Shown here piece after piece: positions 18,588 to 26,713 of a stretch of DNA of 57,800 bases. Each line of letters starts with the position of its first letter. The stretch's first letter is position 1. This DNA is from Synergistaceae bacterium. GTDB lineage: Bacteria > Synergistota > Synergistia > Synergistales > Aminobacteriaceae. A program made the position numbers and the translations under genes. The stretch is from assembly GCA_017443945.1 (NCBI GenBank), contig JAFSXS010000093.1, positions 1 to 57,800 of the forward strand, written 5' to 3'. The notes beneath the pieces are model-generated. The model did no database searches. It saw only the letters and a list, made by a program, of their open reading frames with translations, and was not told the DNA's origin.

Positions 18588-19358
18588 GCCGTTTCTCCTT
18601 TCTTCAAATAGGGTGTCTACATATTCCCTAAATTCCAAACGATATTGAATATCGCTAAGACTCATGACTCTTTCAAGATACATGATAAACCCCCGCCGCT
18701 TTTCTTTGTCTAGTCCCCTGTCAGATAATAATTTTGCTATTTTCTTCATGTAGCCGACTTTGCTTTTATCTGACTTACGGTACTTGGCCGCAATCTTTAC
18801 GGAATATATGAACAAGTCAACGAGGCTGTCTCCTGACAATAATTCTTCGTCGCTGAGTGCATAAGCCTTCACAATATTATATTTATACTCTATGGAAGTC
18901 CCGAATAAATCAACTTTGTAAATTCCCGGGTCTCCCTCGCGTTTTGGCCTGCCCGCTGTGAGTATAGCTAAAGCCGTCGGGTTCTTGCCGTAATGAATAA
19001 ATAACAAGCAGTAATAACGGAACATCCTCAACGAAAAATTTTCTCCGCCCTTACCCTGAATCTCAATGTGAAGTAACACCCATTCTTCACCGCCGTTTTT
19101 GAGAAAAATTTTCAGCAGCTTATCTACATATCTTTTCGGGGTCTTGCTGTCGTTGTCATTGAATGACGCTAATATATCGTGAAGTTCTTTATCGAGAAAT
19201 TCAGGTTCGCGATTCAAATCTGCCTTCTTATATAATGACGGTATAAATTTTTTGAGAATCTCCTGCCAGAAATCAGCAATAAAATCTTTCCAGAGTTCGT
19301 CATAATCAAACGCCTCTTGCTGTTCATCAGTTAAAATTATTGCAGTCTCTTCCGTCAT
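18363..19358 (-). CDS. Rpn family recombination-promoting nuclease/putative transposase
   Basis: 331 aa. PD-(D/E)XK nuclease of the Rpn/transposase_31 (PDDEXK_2) group. Likely catalytic residues are Asp79 and Glu99-x-Gln101 in LLHIEIQGK, followed by the conserved RMFRYYC and FIHYGKNP segments. The C-terminal tail (258-331) carries five four-residue repeats (272-291) and a conserved end domain. Start ATG 19358 has GAAGGGA ten bases upstream. An internal GTG at 18587 has a strong AAGGAG site. Such proteins act as DNA nucleases linked to phage defence in E. coli; that role here is inference. Confidence 0.88.
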   Translation of the reverse strand: MTEETAIILTDEQQEAFDYDELWKDFIADFWQEILKKFIPSLYKKADLNREPEFLDKELHDILASFNDNDSKTPKRYVDKLLKIFLKNGGEEWVLLHIEIQGKGGENFSLRMFRYYCLLFIHYGKNPTALAILTAGRPKREGDPGIYKVDLFGTSIEYKYNIVKAYALSDEELLSGDSLVDLFIYSVKIAAKYRKSDKSKVGYMKKIAKLLSDRGLDKEKRRGFIMYLERVMSLSDIQYRLEFREYVDTLFEERRNGVRYKGELELAWDAGKEEGLKAGKEEGNKEGIEKGIRQNICDFIKSGLLSDEQIAAVVKRPIEFIRALRREIGLA

Positions 19359-19458
19359 GAGAGATTAATCCCTTCAATAAAATTTTTATGCCGTGAAAAT
19401 ATCTTGAATAGAGAAAATTATAATATCAAATTTTTATACAGGCAATAAAGAACGGTGT

Positions 19459-19464
19459 TATAAT
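19459..19464 (+). promoter_or_regulatory. Extended -10 box for MATE gene
   Basis: TGTTATAAT, 35 bases before the TTG start codon, in the gap between the divergent Rpn and MATE genes. Confidence 0.5.
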
Positions 19465-19498
19465 CACGCAAAATATTAAATTTCGGGAGCTTCTAAAT

Positions 19499-20848
19499 TT
19501 GAGACTACATAATCATTCGCACAATATGGACATGCTTCACGGGTCTTTGCTGGACAAGATTCTAATTTTCGCGCTGCCTCTAGCATTCAGTATGATATTG
19601 CAGCAATTATTTAACTCGGCTGATGTCGCAGTCGTAGGAAGATTCGACAGTCCTCAAGCTATGGCCGCAGTAGGCAGTAACGGAGCAGCAATTAATTTAA
19701 TGGTAAATTTATTTGTCGGACTCTCAATCGGCGCAAACGTAATTGTCGCAAAATATATCGGCAAGGGCGAGACACAAAAAATTCACGATGCAATTCATAC
19801 ATCAATAGCAGCAGCACTAATCAGCGGAGTAATTTTGCTTGTATGGGGCTTATGTGTGGCGAGATATTTATTAACTCTCATGAATACACCTGATGATATT
19901 ATTGACTTAGCAGTTATTTACTTCAGGATTTATTTTCTCGGAATGCCGTTTATCATGTTATATAATTTCGGTTCTGCAATTTTACGCAGCAAAGGAGACA
20001 GCAGCCGCCCTATGTGGTGTCTTATTGCCGGAGGAGTCATAAACGTGATATTAAATTTGATTCTCGTGATAATATTCAAATTAAGCGTCGTAGGAGTTGC
20101 CGCCGCTACAGTGATTTCTAATATAATAAGCGCGTTGATGATACTTTATTATTTATTGCACGAAGAAGCTCCGTTTACGTTCAGATTTAAAGATTTGTGC
20201 CTGATAAAAATTTACATGACCCAAATTATAAAAATAGGGCTCCCTGCCGGCCTTCAAGGTATGTTGTTCTCGATCTCAAATGTAACGATTCAGACGGCCA
20301 TAAACAGTTTAGGATCTTATGCGAGTGCGGGAAGTGCAGCGGCGTTAAATTTTGATTTCATCACATATTATTTTGTCGGAGCATTTACTCAAGCGGCCGT
20401 AACTTTCACGTCACAGAATTTCGGAGCGGGCGATTATTTGCGTTGTAAGCGGGTATTTAATTTGTCAATGCTTGCGGGACTATTTTTCACGGGGCTTGCG
20501 TGTTTTATCTGCGTTTTCTGGGACGAAGAAATTTTGCGGCTTTACACTACGAATCCTGAAGTAATGCATTATGCACGTGTAAGAATGATTCACGCGGTTG
20601 GATTCTTGTGGTTGTGCAACGTTTACGAGGTTCCCGGAGGAGCTTTGCGCGGGATGGGATATTCGACTCTGCCGACTGTAATTATATTGCTGGGGTGCTG
20701 TGTTTTGCGTATTGTCTGGTGCTGGACAATTTTTGCGTACATGAAAGATTTTGCGGTCTTGATGGACGTTTACCCGGCCTCATGGACTATAACGGGAATT
20801 GCGACTCTTATTGCATATTATTACGTCAGGAAAAAATTATTTGTGTAA
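19499..20848 (+). CDS. MATE family efflux transporter
   Basis: 449 aa with about twelve membrane segments in two six-helix halves. N-terminal family motif LPLAFSMILQQLFNSADVAVVGRF (in parts) and the mid-protein GLPAGLQGMLFS segment identify MATE exporters, which expel cationic drugs or metabolites using an ion gradient. A TTG start at 19499 is chosen because GGGAG lies nine bases upstream; ATG codons at residues 10 and 12 are alternatives without a ribosome site. Convergent with the Hsp70-like gene with only 4 bases between. Confidence 0.9.
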   Translation: MRLHNHSHNMDMLHGSLLDKILIFALPLAFSMILQQLFNSADVAVVGRFDSPQAMAAVGSNGAAINLMVNLFVGLSIGANVIVAKYIGKGETQKIHDAIHTSIAAALISGVILLVWGLCVARYLLTLMNTPDDIIDLAVIYFRIYFLGMPFIMLYNFGSAILRSKGDSSRPMWCLIAGGVINVILNLILVIIFKLSVVGVAAATVISNIISALMILYYLLHEEAPFTFRFKDLCLIKIYMTQIIKIGLPAGLQGMLFSISNVTIQTAINSLGSYASAGSAAALNFDFITYYFVGAFTQAAVTFTSQNFGAGDYLRCKRVFNLSMLAGLFFTGLACFICVFWDEEILRLYTTNPEVMHYARVRMIHAVGFLWLCNVYEVPGGALRGMGYSTLPTVIILLGCCVLRIVWCWTIFAYMKDFAVLMDVYPASWTITGIATLIAYYYVRKKLFV

Positions 20849-20852
20849 ATTA

Positions 20853-21800
20853 TTAATTATTTGCGGGGGATTTGATTTCTTGTATGAGATTCTGCAAGAT
20901 TTCAAGTATTCCCGCGTCGTTAATGCCTTCAGCTTGTTTTACGAGCAAATATAATCTGTCCTTCTGTGAACGTGTTAAAAGCTCTTCTATTATGAGAATC
21001 TGCCCGCGTAACTCTTTAAATTTCTGAGCTGTATCAACTTTTGATTTAATTTTCCCGCCGTCAGAACTTGCAGCAATTGCCGCGCCCTTTGCGATTAAGT
21101 CATGATTTATTTCGGGAGTTAAATTTAATTCGTCAGCAAAAATTTTCGTTACTGCCTTAATATTACACATTCCGCCGGTTAAGATGACTCGTTCAGGCTT
21201 GTATATTCTGAAAAATTTTTTTGCAGTGTGTGCAGCCCGCTTAATTTGAAAGTGTATCAACCTCTCTAAATCTTCACGGAAAATTTCAATTCCGCGCCAG
21301 TTAATAGACTCGTTTTCTGACAGTGAAATTTTTATCTGTTCTGCCTTAGTGTTGTCGATAAGATTCAGATTCAATCTTTCGCAGAGCCATTCAGAAAAAG
21401 TTTTGTCGATTATATTTCCGCTGAGGTCAGAAATTATTTCGCTGTCGAGAATCTCATTATCATCAATAACTGACATAGAAAATTTTGATGCTCCGAAATC
21501 GCAGATTAAAGCGCTTCCCGTGTCGGAATAAATTAATGCCTCGTTAGAATCAATTATATTTACGTCATCAAAGCCAGAACGCCCGGCAATTTTTATAATT
21601 TCGTTGCGCTGACTTTTGCTGTAATTTTCCGGAACTGCGATAACGCAAGCTGTTACAATGTCGTCTAAGAAAATTTCTGACTCTTCGCGAAGTGCGTTGA
21701 TGTCAAAGCCTTCGAGTCTCGCCGTTATTCTTCCGGAGTGAGCAGCCTTTAAATATTTTGTTCCTGCGTCAATGCCTATAGATAGTTTTTCTTCTGTCAT
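20853..21800 (-). CDS. Hsp70-like ATPase lacking a substrate-binding domain
   Basis: 315 aa. Actin-fold ATPase with Hsp70 motifs: phosphate-1 IGIDAGTKYLKAA, CVIAVPENYSKSQRNEI, phosphate-2 LICDFGASKFSMSVID and adenosine motif VILTGGMCNIK. After about residue 270 only a short helical tail remains, so the beta-sandwich and lid of DnaK are missing. The role is unknown; it could be a dedicated chaperone-like regulator or an assembly factor. It ends a minus-strand set with Sel1, prmA and mtaB. Confidence 0.75.
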   Translation of the reverse strand: MTEEKLSIGIDAGTKYLKAAHSGRITARLEGFDINALREESEIFLDDIVTACVIAVPENYSKSQRNEIIKIAGRSGFDDVNIIDSNEALIYSDTGSALICDFGASKFSMSVIDDNEILDSEIISDLSGNIIDKTFSEWLCERLNLNLIDNTKAEQIKISLSENESINWRGIEIFREDLERLIHFQIKRAAHTAKKFFRIYKPERVILTGGMCNIKAVTKIFADELNLTPEINHDLIAKGAAIAASSDGGKIKSKVDTAQKFKELRGQILIIEELLTRSQKDRLYLLVKQAEGINDAGILEILQNLIQEIKSPANN

Positions 21801-21837
21801 AAAATTTTACTGTCCCTCACTTGCAAAAAATTATTTC

Positions 21838-23130
21838 TCATATGACCGCCTTTAATATTCCGTCTGACTCGCTGACTGCCTTTGCTGTGATTATTTCGCC
21901 GCGATTCAAATTTTCGCCCTCGCATACTGCCTCTATATAATTTTCTGTATGGCCGAAATTTTCGCGTTCGATTAATATTTTAACGTCTTGGCCGATAAAA
22001 TTTTTCACGTAATTATTATATAGTTCACGTCCTAATTTTATAGCTTGTGAGACCCTGAAAATTTTTGTCTCGTGTGAGATTTGATTTTGCATTATTGCCG
22101 CCTGAGTCCCTTTCCTGATTGAATACGGGAAAACATGAACGCGCCCGAGTCTTGACTCTCGCATAATATTTAGAGTGTGATTAAATGCTTGTTCGCTCTC
22201 ACCGGGGAAGCCTATTAATATATCGCTTGAAATATGCAAATTTTCGCCGAGTTTTTTCCGTGCATTACCGCAAATTTTTATGAAATCGCCAGAAGTATAA
22301 CCCCTTCTCATGAGTGATAAAATTTCGTCGTCCCCGCTCTGTAACGGCAAATGCAAATGATGACAGAACGACTCGCAGTCAGCTAGTGAGTCAAGCAAAT
22401 TATTATCGAGCGAAAAAGGTTCAAGAGATCCGAGTCTTATTCGTTCAAGTCCGGGAATCTTTGCTGCCTCGTTAATTAATTGTGCAAGTGAAAAATTTAT
22501 GTCCCGTCCGTAAATCCCTAAGTGAATCCCAGTAAAAATTATTTCCTTCGTGCCATTGTCGATTAAGCGTCTTATCTCGTCAAGAATGCTGTCAATTGGG
22601 CGGCTTACAGGTCTTCCGCGCAAAAATGGAATTATACAATATGTGCAAAAATGGTCGCAGCCGTCTTGAATCTTCATAAATGCGCGTGAATGCATGACGG
22701 GTGAATTAATCGCGAGCTCCTCCCATTGTGAAGGCTCAAATATATTTTGCGTTCGTAAATCCTGAAAACTTGAGTCTTTCAACGCAATTTTTGACGCAAT
22801 AATATCCGGTAAAATATTTTTACTCTTGGAACCCGCTAATAAATTTATTCCCAGTGAAAGAGCTTCGGACTTGCCGAGACTTTGACTCCAACACCCGCAG
22901 ACAGCAAGAATCTTATCAGGTGCTAGAGTCTTTCTCACGCGCCTAACTAATTGACGGCACTTTTTATCAGCTTCACCAGTTACCGAGCAACTAACTATTA
23001 CGGCAGCATTTATATTTTCGCTGAGATCTTCTGTAATGTCATATCCCATTGACTTAAGCGCGCCCGCAATAAATTCGCCCTCACAGAGACTCGAACGGCA
23101 CCCGAAAACGTGAATATAAATTAACCCCAT
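21838..23130 (-). CDS. mtaB: tRNA t6A37 methylthiotransferase
   Basis: 430 aa radical-SAM methylthiotransferase that converts t6A37 to ms2t6A37 in tRNA. The N-terminal UPF0004 domain has the first cluster cysteines (FGCRSSLCE, CSVT, CGCW); the radical-SAM motif is CDHFCTYC; a TRAM-like C-terminal domain follows. Start ATG 23130 places the first residues (MGLIYIHVFGC) as in the family and overlaps the prmA end by 10 bases; a GTG at 23154 is in frame but adds unrelated residues. Confidence 0.9.
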   Translation of the reverse strand: MGLIYIHVFGCRSSLCEGEFIAGALKSMGYDITEDLSENINAAVIVSCSVTGEADKKCRQLVRRVRKTLAPDKILAVCGCWSQSLGKSEALSLGINLLAGSKSKNILPDIIASKIALKDSSFQDLRTQNIFEPSQWEELAINSPVMHSRAFMKIQDGCDHFCTYCIIPFLRGRPVSRPIDSILDEIRRLIDNGTKEIIFTGIHLGIYGRDINFSLAQLINEAAKIPGLERIRLGSLEPFSLDNNLLDSLADCESFCHHLHLPLQSGDDEILSLMRRGYTSGDFIKICGNARKKLGENLHISSDILIGFPGESEQAFNHTLNIMRESRLGRVHVFPYSIRKGTQAAIMQNQISHETKIFRVSQAIKLGRELYNNYVKNFIGQDVKILIERENFGHTENYIEAVCEGENLNRGEIITAKAVSESDGILKAVI

Positions 23131-24065
23131 GCTTTGACCGCTCTGCATCCCCACCAGTCCCCGAATCTTAATTCTTTCTCGATCTGCATACCTGACGAAT
23201 TAAGAACAGAAATAAAAGTGTAGCTCTCTACGTTTGTCATGCCTGAAAAAATTGCGAATCCCTTAGGCTTTAAGACTCGTTTTACATCGGGCAGCATTGC
23301 TAAATTCGGATTCAGCAAAATATTAGCCGTCAATAAATTCACTTGGCCGCGAAAATTTTTTAACAAGTCAGCAACTGAAAGCTCGCAAACTTTCGGGTTA
23401 ATGCCGTTGAGATTCATATTTCGTTTAGCTTCGTCAATAGTATCCGGGTCAATGTCGCGCGCTATGGCCTTATCTGCTCCGAGCTTTAATGCAGCAATAA
23501 ATAATATTCCTGTTCCTGTGCCTACATCGAGAATAACATCACCGCTTTTAACGACTTCTTCAAGCAGAGTCAGAGCTATTCTTGTGCTCTCGTGATAACC
23601 TGTTCCGAATGCGCTTGCAGGAAAAATATAAATCGGAGTCCTTCCCGGTTTAATTTCTTCTTTTGCGTGCCAAGGTGCCATAACGACGAGACTTTTTCCG
23701 ACATTCAACGGCGGAAACGCGTCAAAGTGCTGACGTTCCCAAGGCTGATTACTTGTCTTGTAACATCGTGATAAATCAACGTCTTCAAATTCTGAGTCTT
23801 TCAACACATTTTCAGCGTTATATAAAACGTCGTCGATTCCTCTTGAGCCGTCATAATCTGCCCGCATGAATAAACGCCTCCCTCCTGTGTAATCATGTTC
23901 GTAAAAGAAAAATGAGCCTATCGAGTCCGTTAATGCTGCAATAGTGCTTAATTTTTCCTCGTTTATATCACTATTTTTGTGCGATACGGGGACGCTAAAT
24001 TCTATTGTCCACCAGTAAATATTTTTCTCGTCTTGAGATTTCTTATAGCTTTCTAATTCGTCCAT
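23121..24065 (-). CDS. prmA: Ribosomal protein L11 methyltransferase
   Basis: 314 aa. SAM-dependent enzyme that trimethylates ribosomal protein L11. The N-terminal substrate domain (about 1-115) precedes the Rossmann methyltransferase domain with motif I DVGTGTGILFIAALKLGA and post-I ARDIDPDTI, plus the NILLNPN motif (family form N(I/L)L..PL). Overlaps mtaB at its 3' end; follows the Sel1 gene by 6 bases. Confidence 0.9.
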   Translation of the reverse strand: MDELESYKKSQDEKNIYWWTIEFSVPVSHKNSDINEEKLSTIAALTDSIGSFFFYEHDYTGGRRLFMRADYDGSRGIDDVLYNAENVLKDSEFEDVDLSRCYKTSNQPWERQHFDAFPPLNVGKSLVVMAPWHAKEEIKPGRTPIYIFPASAFGTGYHESTRIALTLLEEVVKSGDVILDVGTGTGILFIAALKLGADKAIARDIDPDTIDEAKRNMNLNGINPKVCELSVADLLKNFRGQVNLLTANILLNPNLAMLPDVKRVLKPKGFAIFSGMTNVESYTFISVLNSSGMQIEKELRFGDWWGCRAVKAWG

Positions 24066-24071
24066 GTTAAT

Positions 24072-25085
24072 TTACCATTTGAGTCCTAACTCTTTGAGCT
24101 GATTTTTTGCTATCTCGTTGCCGTGCCTGGCTGCTGATTTCCACCATTTTACGGCCTCGTCGTAGTCCTGCTTTACTCCATATCCGTATCTGTACATGAA
24201 TCCTAAATTTTTTTCTGCGCTTGCGTGGCCTTTGTCTGCTGCTAATTTGTACCATTTGAAGGCTTCTATATAGTCTTGTTTGACTCCGTGTCCGTCATAG
24301 TACATGTTGCCTAAACTATTTTGTGCCGATAAATTATTTTGTTCTGCTGCTGCCTTGTACCATCTGACAGCCATAAAATAGTCCTGCTTGACCCCGTAGC
24401 CGTTATAGTACATGTGTCCGAGATTGCTTTGTGCTGCTGCGTGATTCTGTTCTGCTGCTGCCTTGTATAACTTGAATGCTTCAGAATAATTTTTCAGGAC
24501 TCCGCGCCCGAAATAATACGCATTACCTAAATTATTTTGTGCGATTGCGTAATTTTGTTCTGCCGCTAATTTGTACCATTTGACGGCCTCGAAAAAATCT
24601 TGTCTGACTCCACGCCCGTTATAGTACATATTTCCAATAATATTTTGAGCTTGAGCGTGATTTTGTTCTGCCGCCAGCTTATACCATTTTAGAGCCTCTT
24701 TATAATCCTGCCTGACTCCATAGCCGCTGTAGTACATATTGCCTAAATTATATTGTGCTTGTGAGTGATTCTGTAAGGCTGCTAATTTGTACCACTCGAC
24801 GGCCTCAAAATCGTCCTGCTTGACTCCGCGTCCGTAATAGTACATGTCGCCTAAATTATTTTGTGCGGGTGCATAATTTTGTGAAGCTGCTAATTTGTAC
24901 CATTTGACAGCCTCAAAATAGTCTTGCTTGACTCCCGTGCCTTTGCAGTAAATATCGCCTAAAATATTTTGTGATACTGTGTCGCCGCTCTCTGCCTTAA
25001 TTATTATATCTCTGGAAATTTCCCCCCATGCAGGAACAGCAGCTAATAAAGTAATTATTAACAGTGCAGAAAATTTTTTATACAT
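24072..25085 (-). CDS. Secreted Sel1-repeat (TPR-like) protein
   Basis: 337 aa. Signal peptide 1-20 (MYKKFSALLIITLLAAVPAWG), then about eight Sel1 repeats of 36 residues with the consensus A-x-x-N-L-G-x-M-Y-Y-x-G-x-G-V-K-Q-D-Y and WYKLAA. The repeat is also visible in the DNA as 108-base units. Sel1 proteins are periplasmic or surface adaptors for protein-protein contacts. ATG has GGAGG nine bases upstream. Its place before prmA is probably incidental. Confidence 0.88.
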   Translation of the reverse strand: MYKKFSALLIITLLAAVPAWGEISRDIIIKAESGDTVSQNILGDIYCKGTGVKQDYFEAVKWYKLAASQNYAPAQNNLGDMYYYGRGVKQDDFEAVEWYKLAALQNHSQAQYNLGNMYYSGYGVRQDYKEALKWYKLAAEQNHAQAQNIIGNMYYNGRGVRQDFFEAVKWYKLAAEQNYAIAQNNLGNAYYFGRGVLKNYSEAFKLYKAAAEQNHAAAQSNLGHMYYNGYGVKQDYFMAVRWYKAAAEQNNLSAQNSLGNMYYDGHGVKQDYIEAFKWYKLAADKGHASAEKNLGFMYRYGYGVKQDYDEAVKWWKSAARHGNEIAKNQLKELGLKW

Positions 25086-25091
25086 TTTTGT

Positions 25092-25283
25092 AGCCCTCCT
25101 TCAAGTTTCATTTTGCTAAATACTGTTATGCTATCATATAAATTACTTGAGTGATAAATTATGAGACGTAAATTTTTTTTCGCTGCAACAGGCATTAAAG
25201 CAATTATTAACAGTGCCGATTTATAGTCCTCCTTCAAGATTTATTTTGCTAAATATTGTTATGCTATCATATAACTTGCTTGA
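25092..25283. repeat. Duplicated divergent promoter segment between Sel1 and capA genes
   Basis: Two direct copies of about 59 bases (25092-25150 and 25225-25283) share CTCCTTCAAG, TTTTGCTAAATA and TTATGCTATCATATAA. Each holds an extended -10 (TGCTATCAT) toward the plus strand and a minus-strand ribosome site. The first copy runs into ATGAGACGTAAATTTTTTTT, a truncated 21-codon relic of a capA-like gene start. Confidence 0.6.
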
Positions 25284-25314
25284 AAGTCTAAATTTTTGCG
25301 GGAAGTGATAAATT

Positions 25315-26496
25315 ATGAGAAATAAATTTTTTGCATTCACGTTATTATTATTAATTATTGCGTCAGGTTCGGAGGCTTCAACGAGAGCGAGATTTTTATT
25401 TATCGGTGATATTATGGCACACAAACAGCAGTTAGACGCAGCACGCTACAAGGGCAAAGATAAATCACTTCTAGGCACGTACGATTTTTCGCCGCAATTT
25501 CGCAGAGTCAGACCTTTATTAGCTGATTCGTTCTTGGTTGGGAATCTTGAGACAGTTTTTGCAGGTAAGACAAAAAAATTAAATTATTCCGGTTATCCCA
25601 TGTTTAACACGCCTGATTCACTTGCTGACACGTTAAAAAATTATTTGGAGGCCGATTTATTGACTCTTGCGAATAATCACATTTTCGACAGAGGCGCGGC
25701 AGGAGCAAGACGCACAACAGAAATTCTTGACTCGGCTGACTTAAAGTGGACGGGGCTGGGACTTGATAATATCCCGTCAAATGATGCAGTAATTCTCGAC
25801 AACAACGGAATCAAAGCAGCGTTCATAAATTATTCTTACGGGAGCAACTTATGGCCGAAATCTAATGACGTTCATTTAAATACTTTGAGTGAGGCAAATA
25901 TTAAAGCAGGTCTACAGCGCGCAAAAAGTTTGAGTCCAGATGTAATAATTGCTTGCTATCACTGGGGCTATGAGTACCATTTTACACCGAGCATTTACCA
26001 GAAGAACGACGCAAATACGACTCTCAACAATGGCGCGACTCTTGTAATCGGGACTCATCCGCATGTTTTGCAGCCCGTCGAAGTAAGAATCTCCGAAAAA
26101 TATCCGGTGAAGGCTGTTGCTTGGTCGCTTGGAAATTTTGTATCGTTTCAGAGGACTTTACCGCGCGAAAGGACTTATATTTTGTCTGCAGAATTTGAGA
26201 AGAATGACAACGGAGTCACGCGGCTTGTAAAATTATCTGCTGCACCTCTTTACGTTATAGCGCCGGGTCAAAATAAGACTGAAGTTACATATGCAGGCAC
26301 ACACGAAGATACGATTAATAAACTTGATTTCACGGGATTGTCGAAATCGCAGCTTGCAAATTTGCGCAAAATAGGCCGTGCTGTGCTTGATTTTCTCGGA
26401 GCTAGTGAAGAAATTGACGAGTACGGATTTTATACGCTATGGAAGGAAGAATCATTTGACGTTTTGCCGGTGAGTCGCCGTAAGAGTCCGAAATAA
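25315..26496 (+). CDS. CapA family protein (PGA-synthesis CapA-like metallophosphatase fold)
   Basis: 393 aa. N-terminal signal segment (about 1-21), then a CapA domain: FLFIGDIMAH, VGNLETVF, TLANNHIFDRG, CYHWGYEYHFTPS and the IGTHPHVLQPVE motif, which together supply the metal ligands of this calcineurin-like fold. CapA proteins are linked with poly-gamma-glutamate or capsule retention, but many stand-alone relatives have no known role. No other cap genes are nearby. Confidence 0.88.
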   Translation: MRNKFFAFTLLLLIIASGSEASTRARFLFIGDIMAHKQQLDAARYKGKDKSLLGTYDFSPQFRRVRPLLADSFLVGNLETVFAGKTKKLNYSGYPMFNTPDSLADTLKNYLEADLLTLANNHIFDRGAAGARRTTEILDSADLKWTGLGLDNIPSNDAVILDNNGIKAAFINYSYGSNLWPKSNDVHLNTLSEANIKAGLQRAKSLSPDVIIACYHWGYEYHFTPSIYQKNDANTTLNNGATLVIGTHPHVLQPVEVRISEKYPVKAVAWSLGNFVSFQRTLPRERTYILSAEFEKNDNGVTRLVKLSAAPLYVIAPGQNKTEVTYAGTHEDTINKLDFTGLSKSQLANLRKIGRAVLDFLGASEEIDEYGFYTLWKEESFDVLPVSRRKSPK

Positions 26497-26504
26497 TTTG
26501 TTTT

Positions 26505-26555
26505 CTCCCCCTCGGGGTTGGGAGGGGGTCGGGGGGAGGGGTGGGGGATAGCGGG
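26505..26555 (+). other. G-rich tract with quadruplex potential
   Basis: Seven consecutive runs of three to six G (26514-26555) separated by 1-5 bases follow CTCCCCCTC. It lies just after the capA-like stop codon, in a 217-base non-coding gap; the start may also pair as a short hairpin (CTCCC/GGGAG). Confidence 0.75.
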
Positions 26556-26576
26556 ACGGCAAAATAACGTAACCGA

Positions 26577-26627
26577 TATAGTCAGCACACTTTAATAACA
26601 GTAAAAACTTTTTGTGTTGGGAGTGTC
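26577..26627 (+). repeat. Dispersed repeat, half copy (C)
   Basis: TATAGTCAGCACACTTTAATAACAGTAAAAAC and the following bases match the left arm of the element at 27958-28104, in the same orientation. It lies downstream of the orphan gene, so that gene has related repeats on both sides. Confidence 0.55.
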
Positions 26628-26713
26628 AGATTTTTTGTGTAAATAGAATTCGAAATTCAGTGATTGCAAGGCTTCAATTTTTCAATTACACAAAATTTAT
26701 AACAAACCTATAT

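Larger units (their letters stand above)
18109..18598 (-). repeat. Tandem direct duplication of the Rpn tail segment
   Basis: Two copies of about 240 bases (18116-18357 and 18370-18587) are nearly identical apart from the number of 12-base units (seven against five) and a few substitutions near the C-terminal codons. Confidence 0.85.

Noticed and set aside
18206-18648. Ser/Pro/Leu-rich plus-strand ORFs opposite the Rpn tail copies
   Set aside because: They are the antisense reading of the four-residue Gly/Lys/Glu repeats and appear twice only because the tail is duplicated.
18109-19358. Reading the Rpn gene as an active insertion sequence
   Set aside because: Rpn proteins were once named transposases, but there are no terminal inverted repeats or target duplications around the gene, and the family members are nucleases.
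24072-25000. Regular 108-base repeats that could suggest a CRISPR-like or satellite array
   Set aside because: The period equals 36 codons and the reading frame encodes Sel1 repeats throughout; there are no constant repeats with unique spacers.
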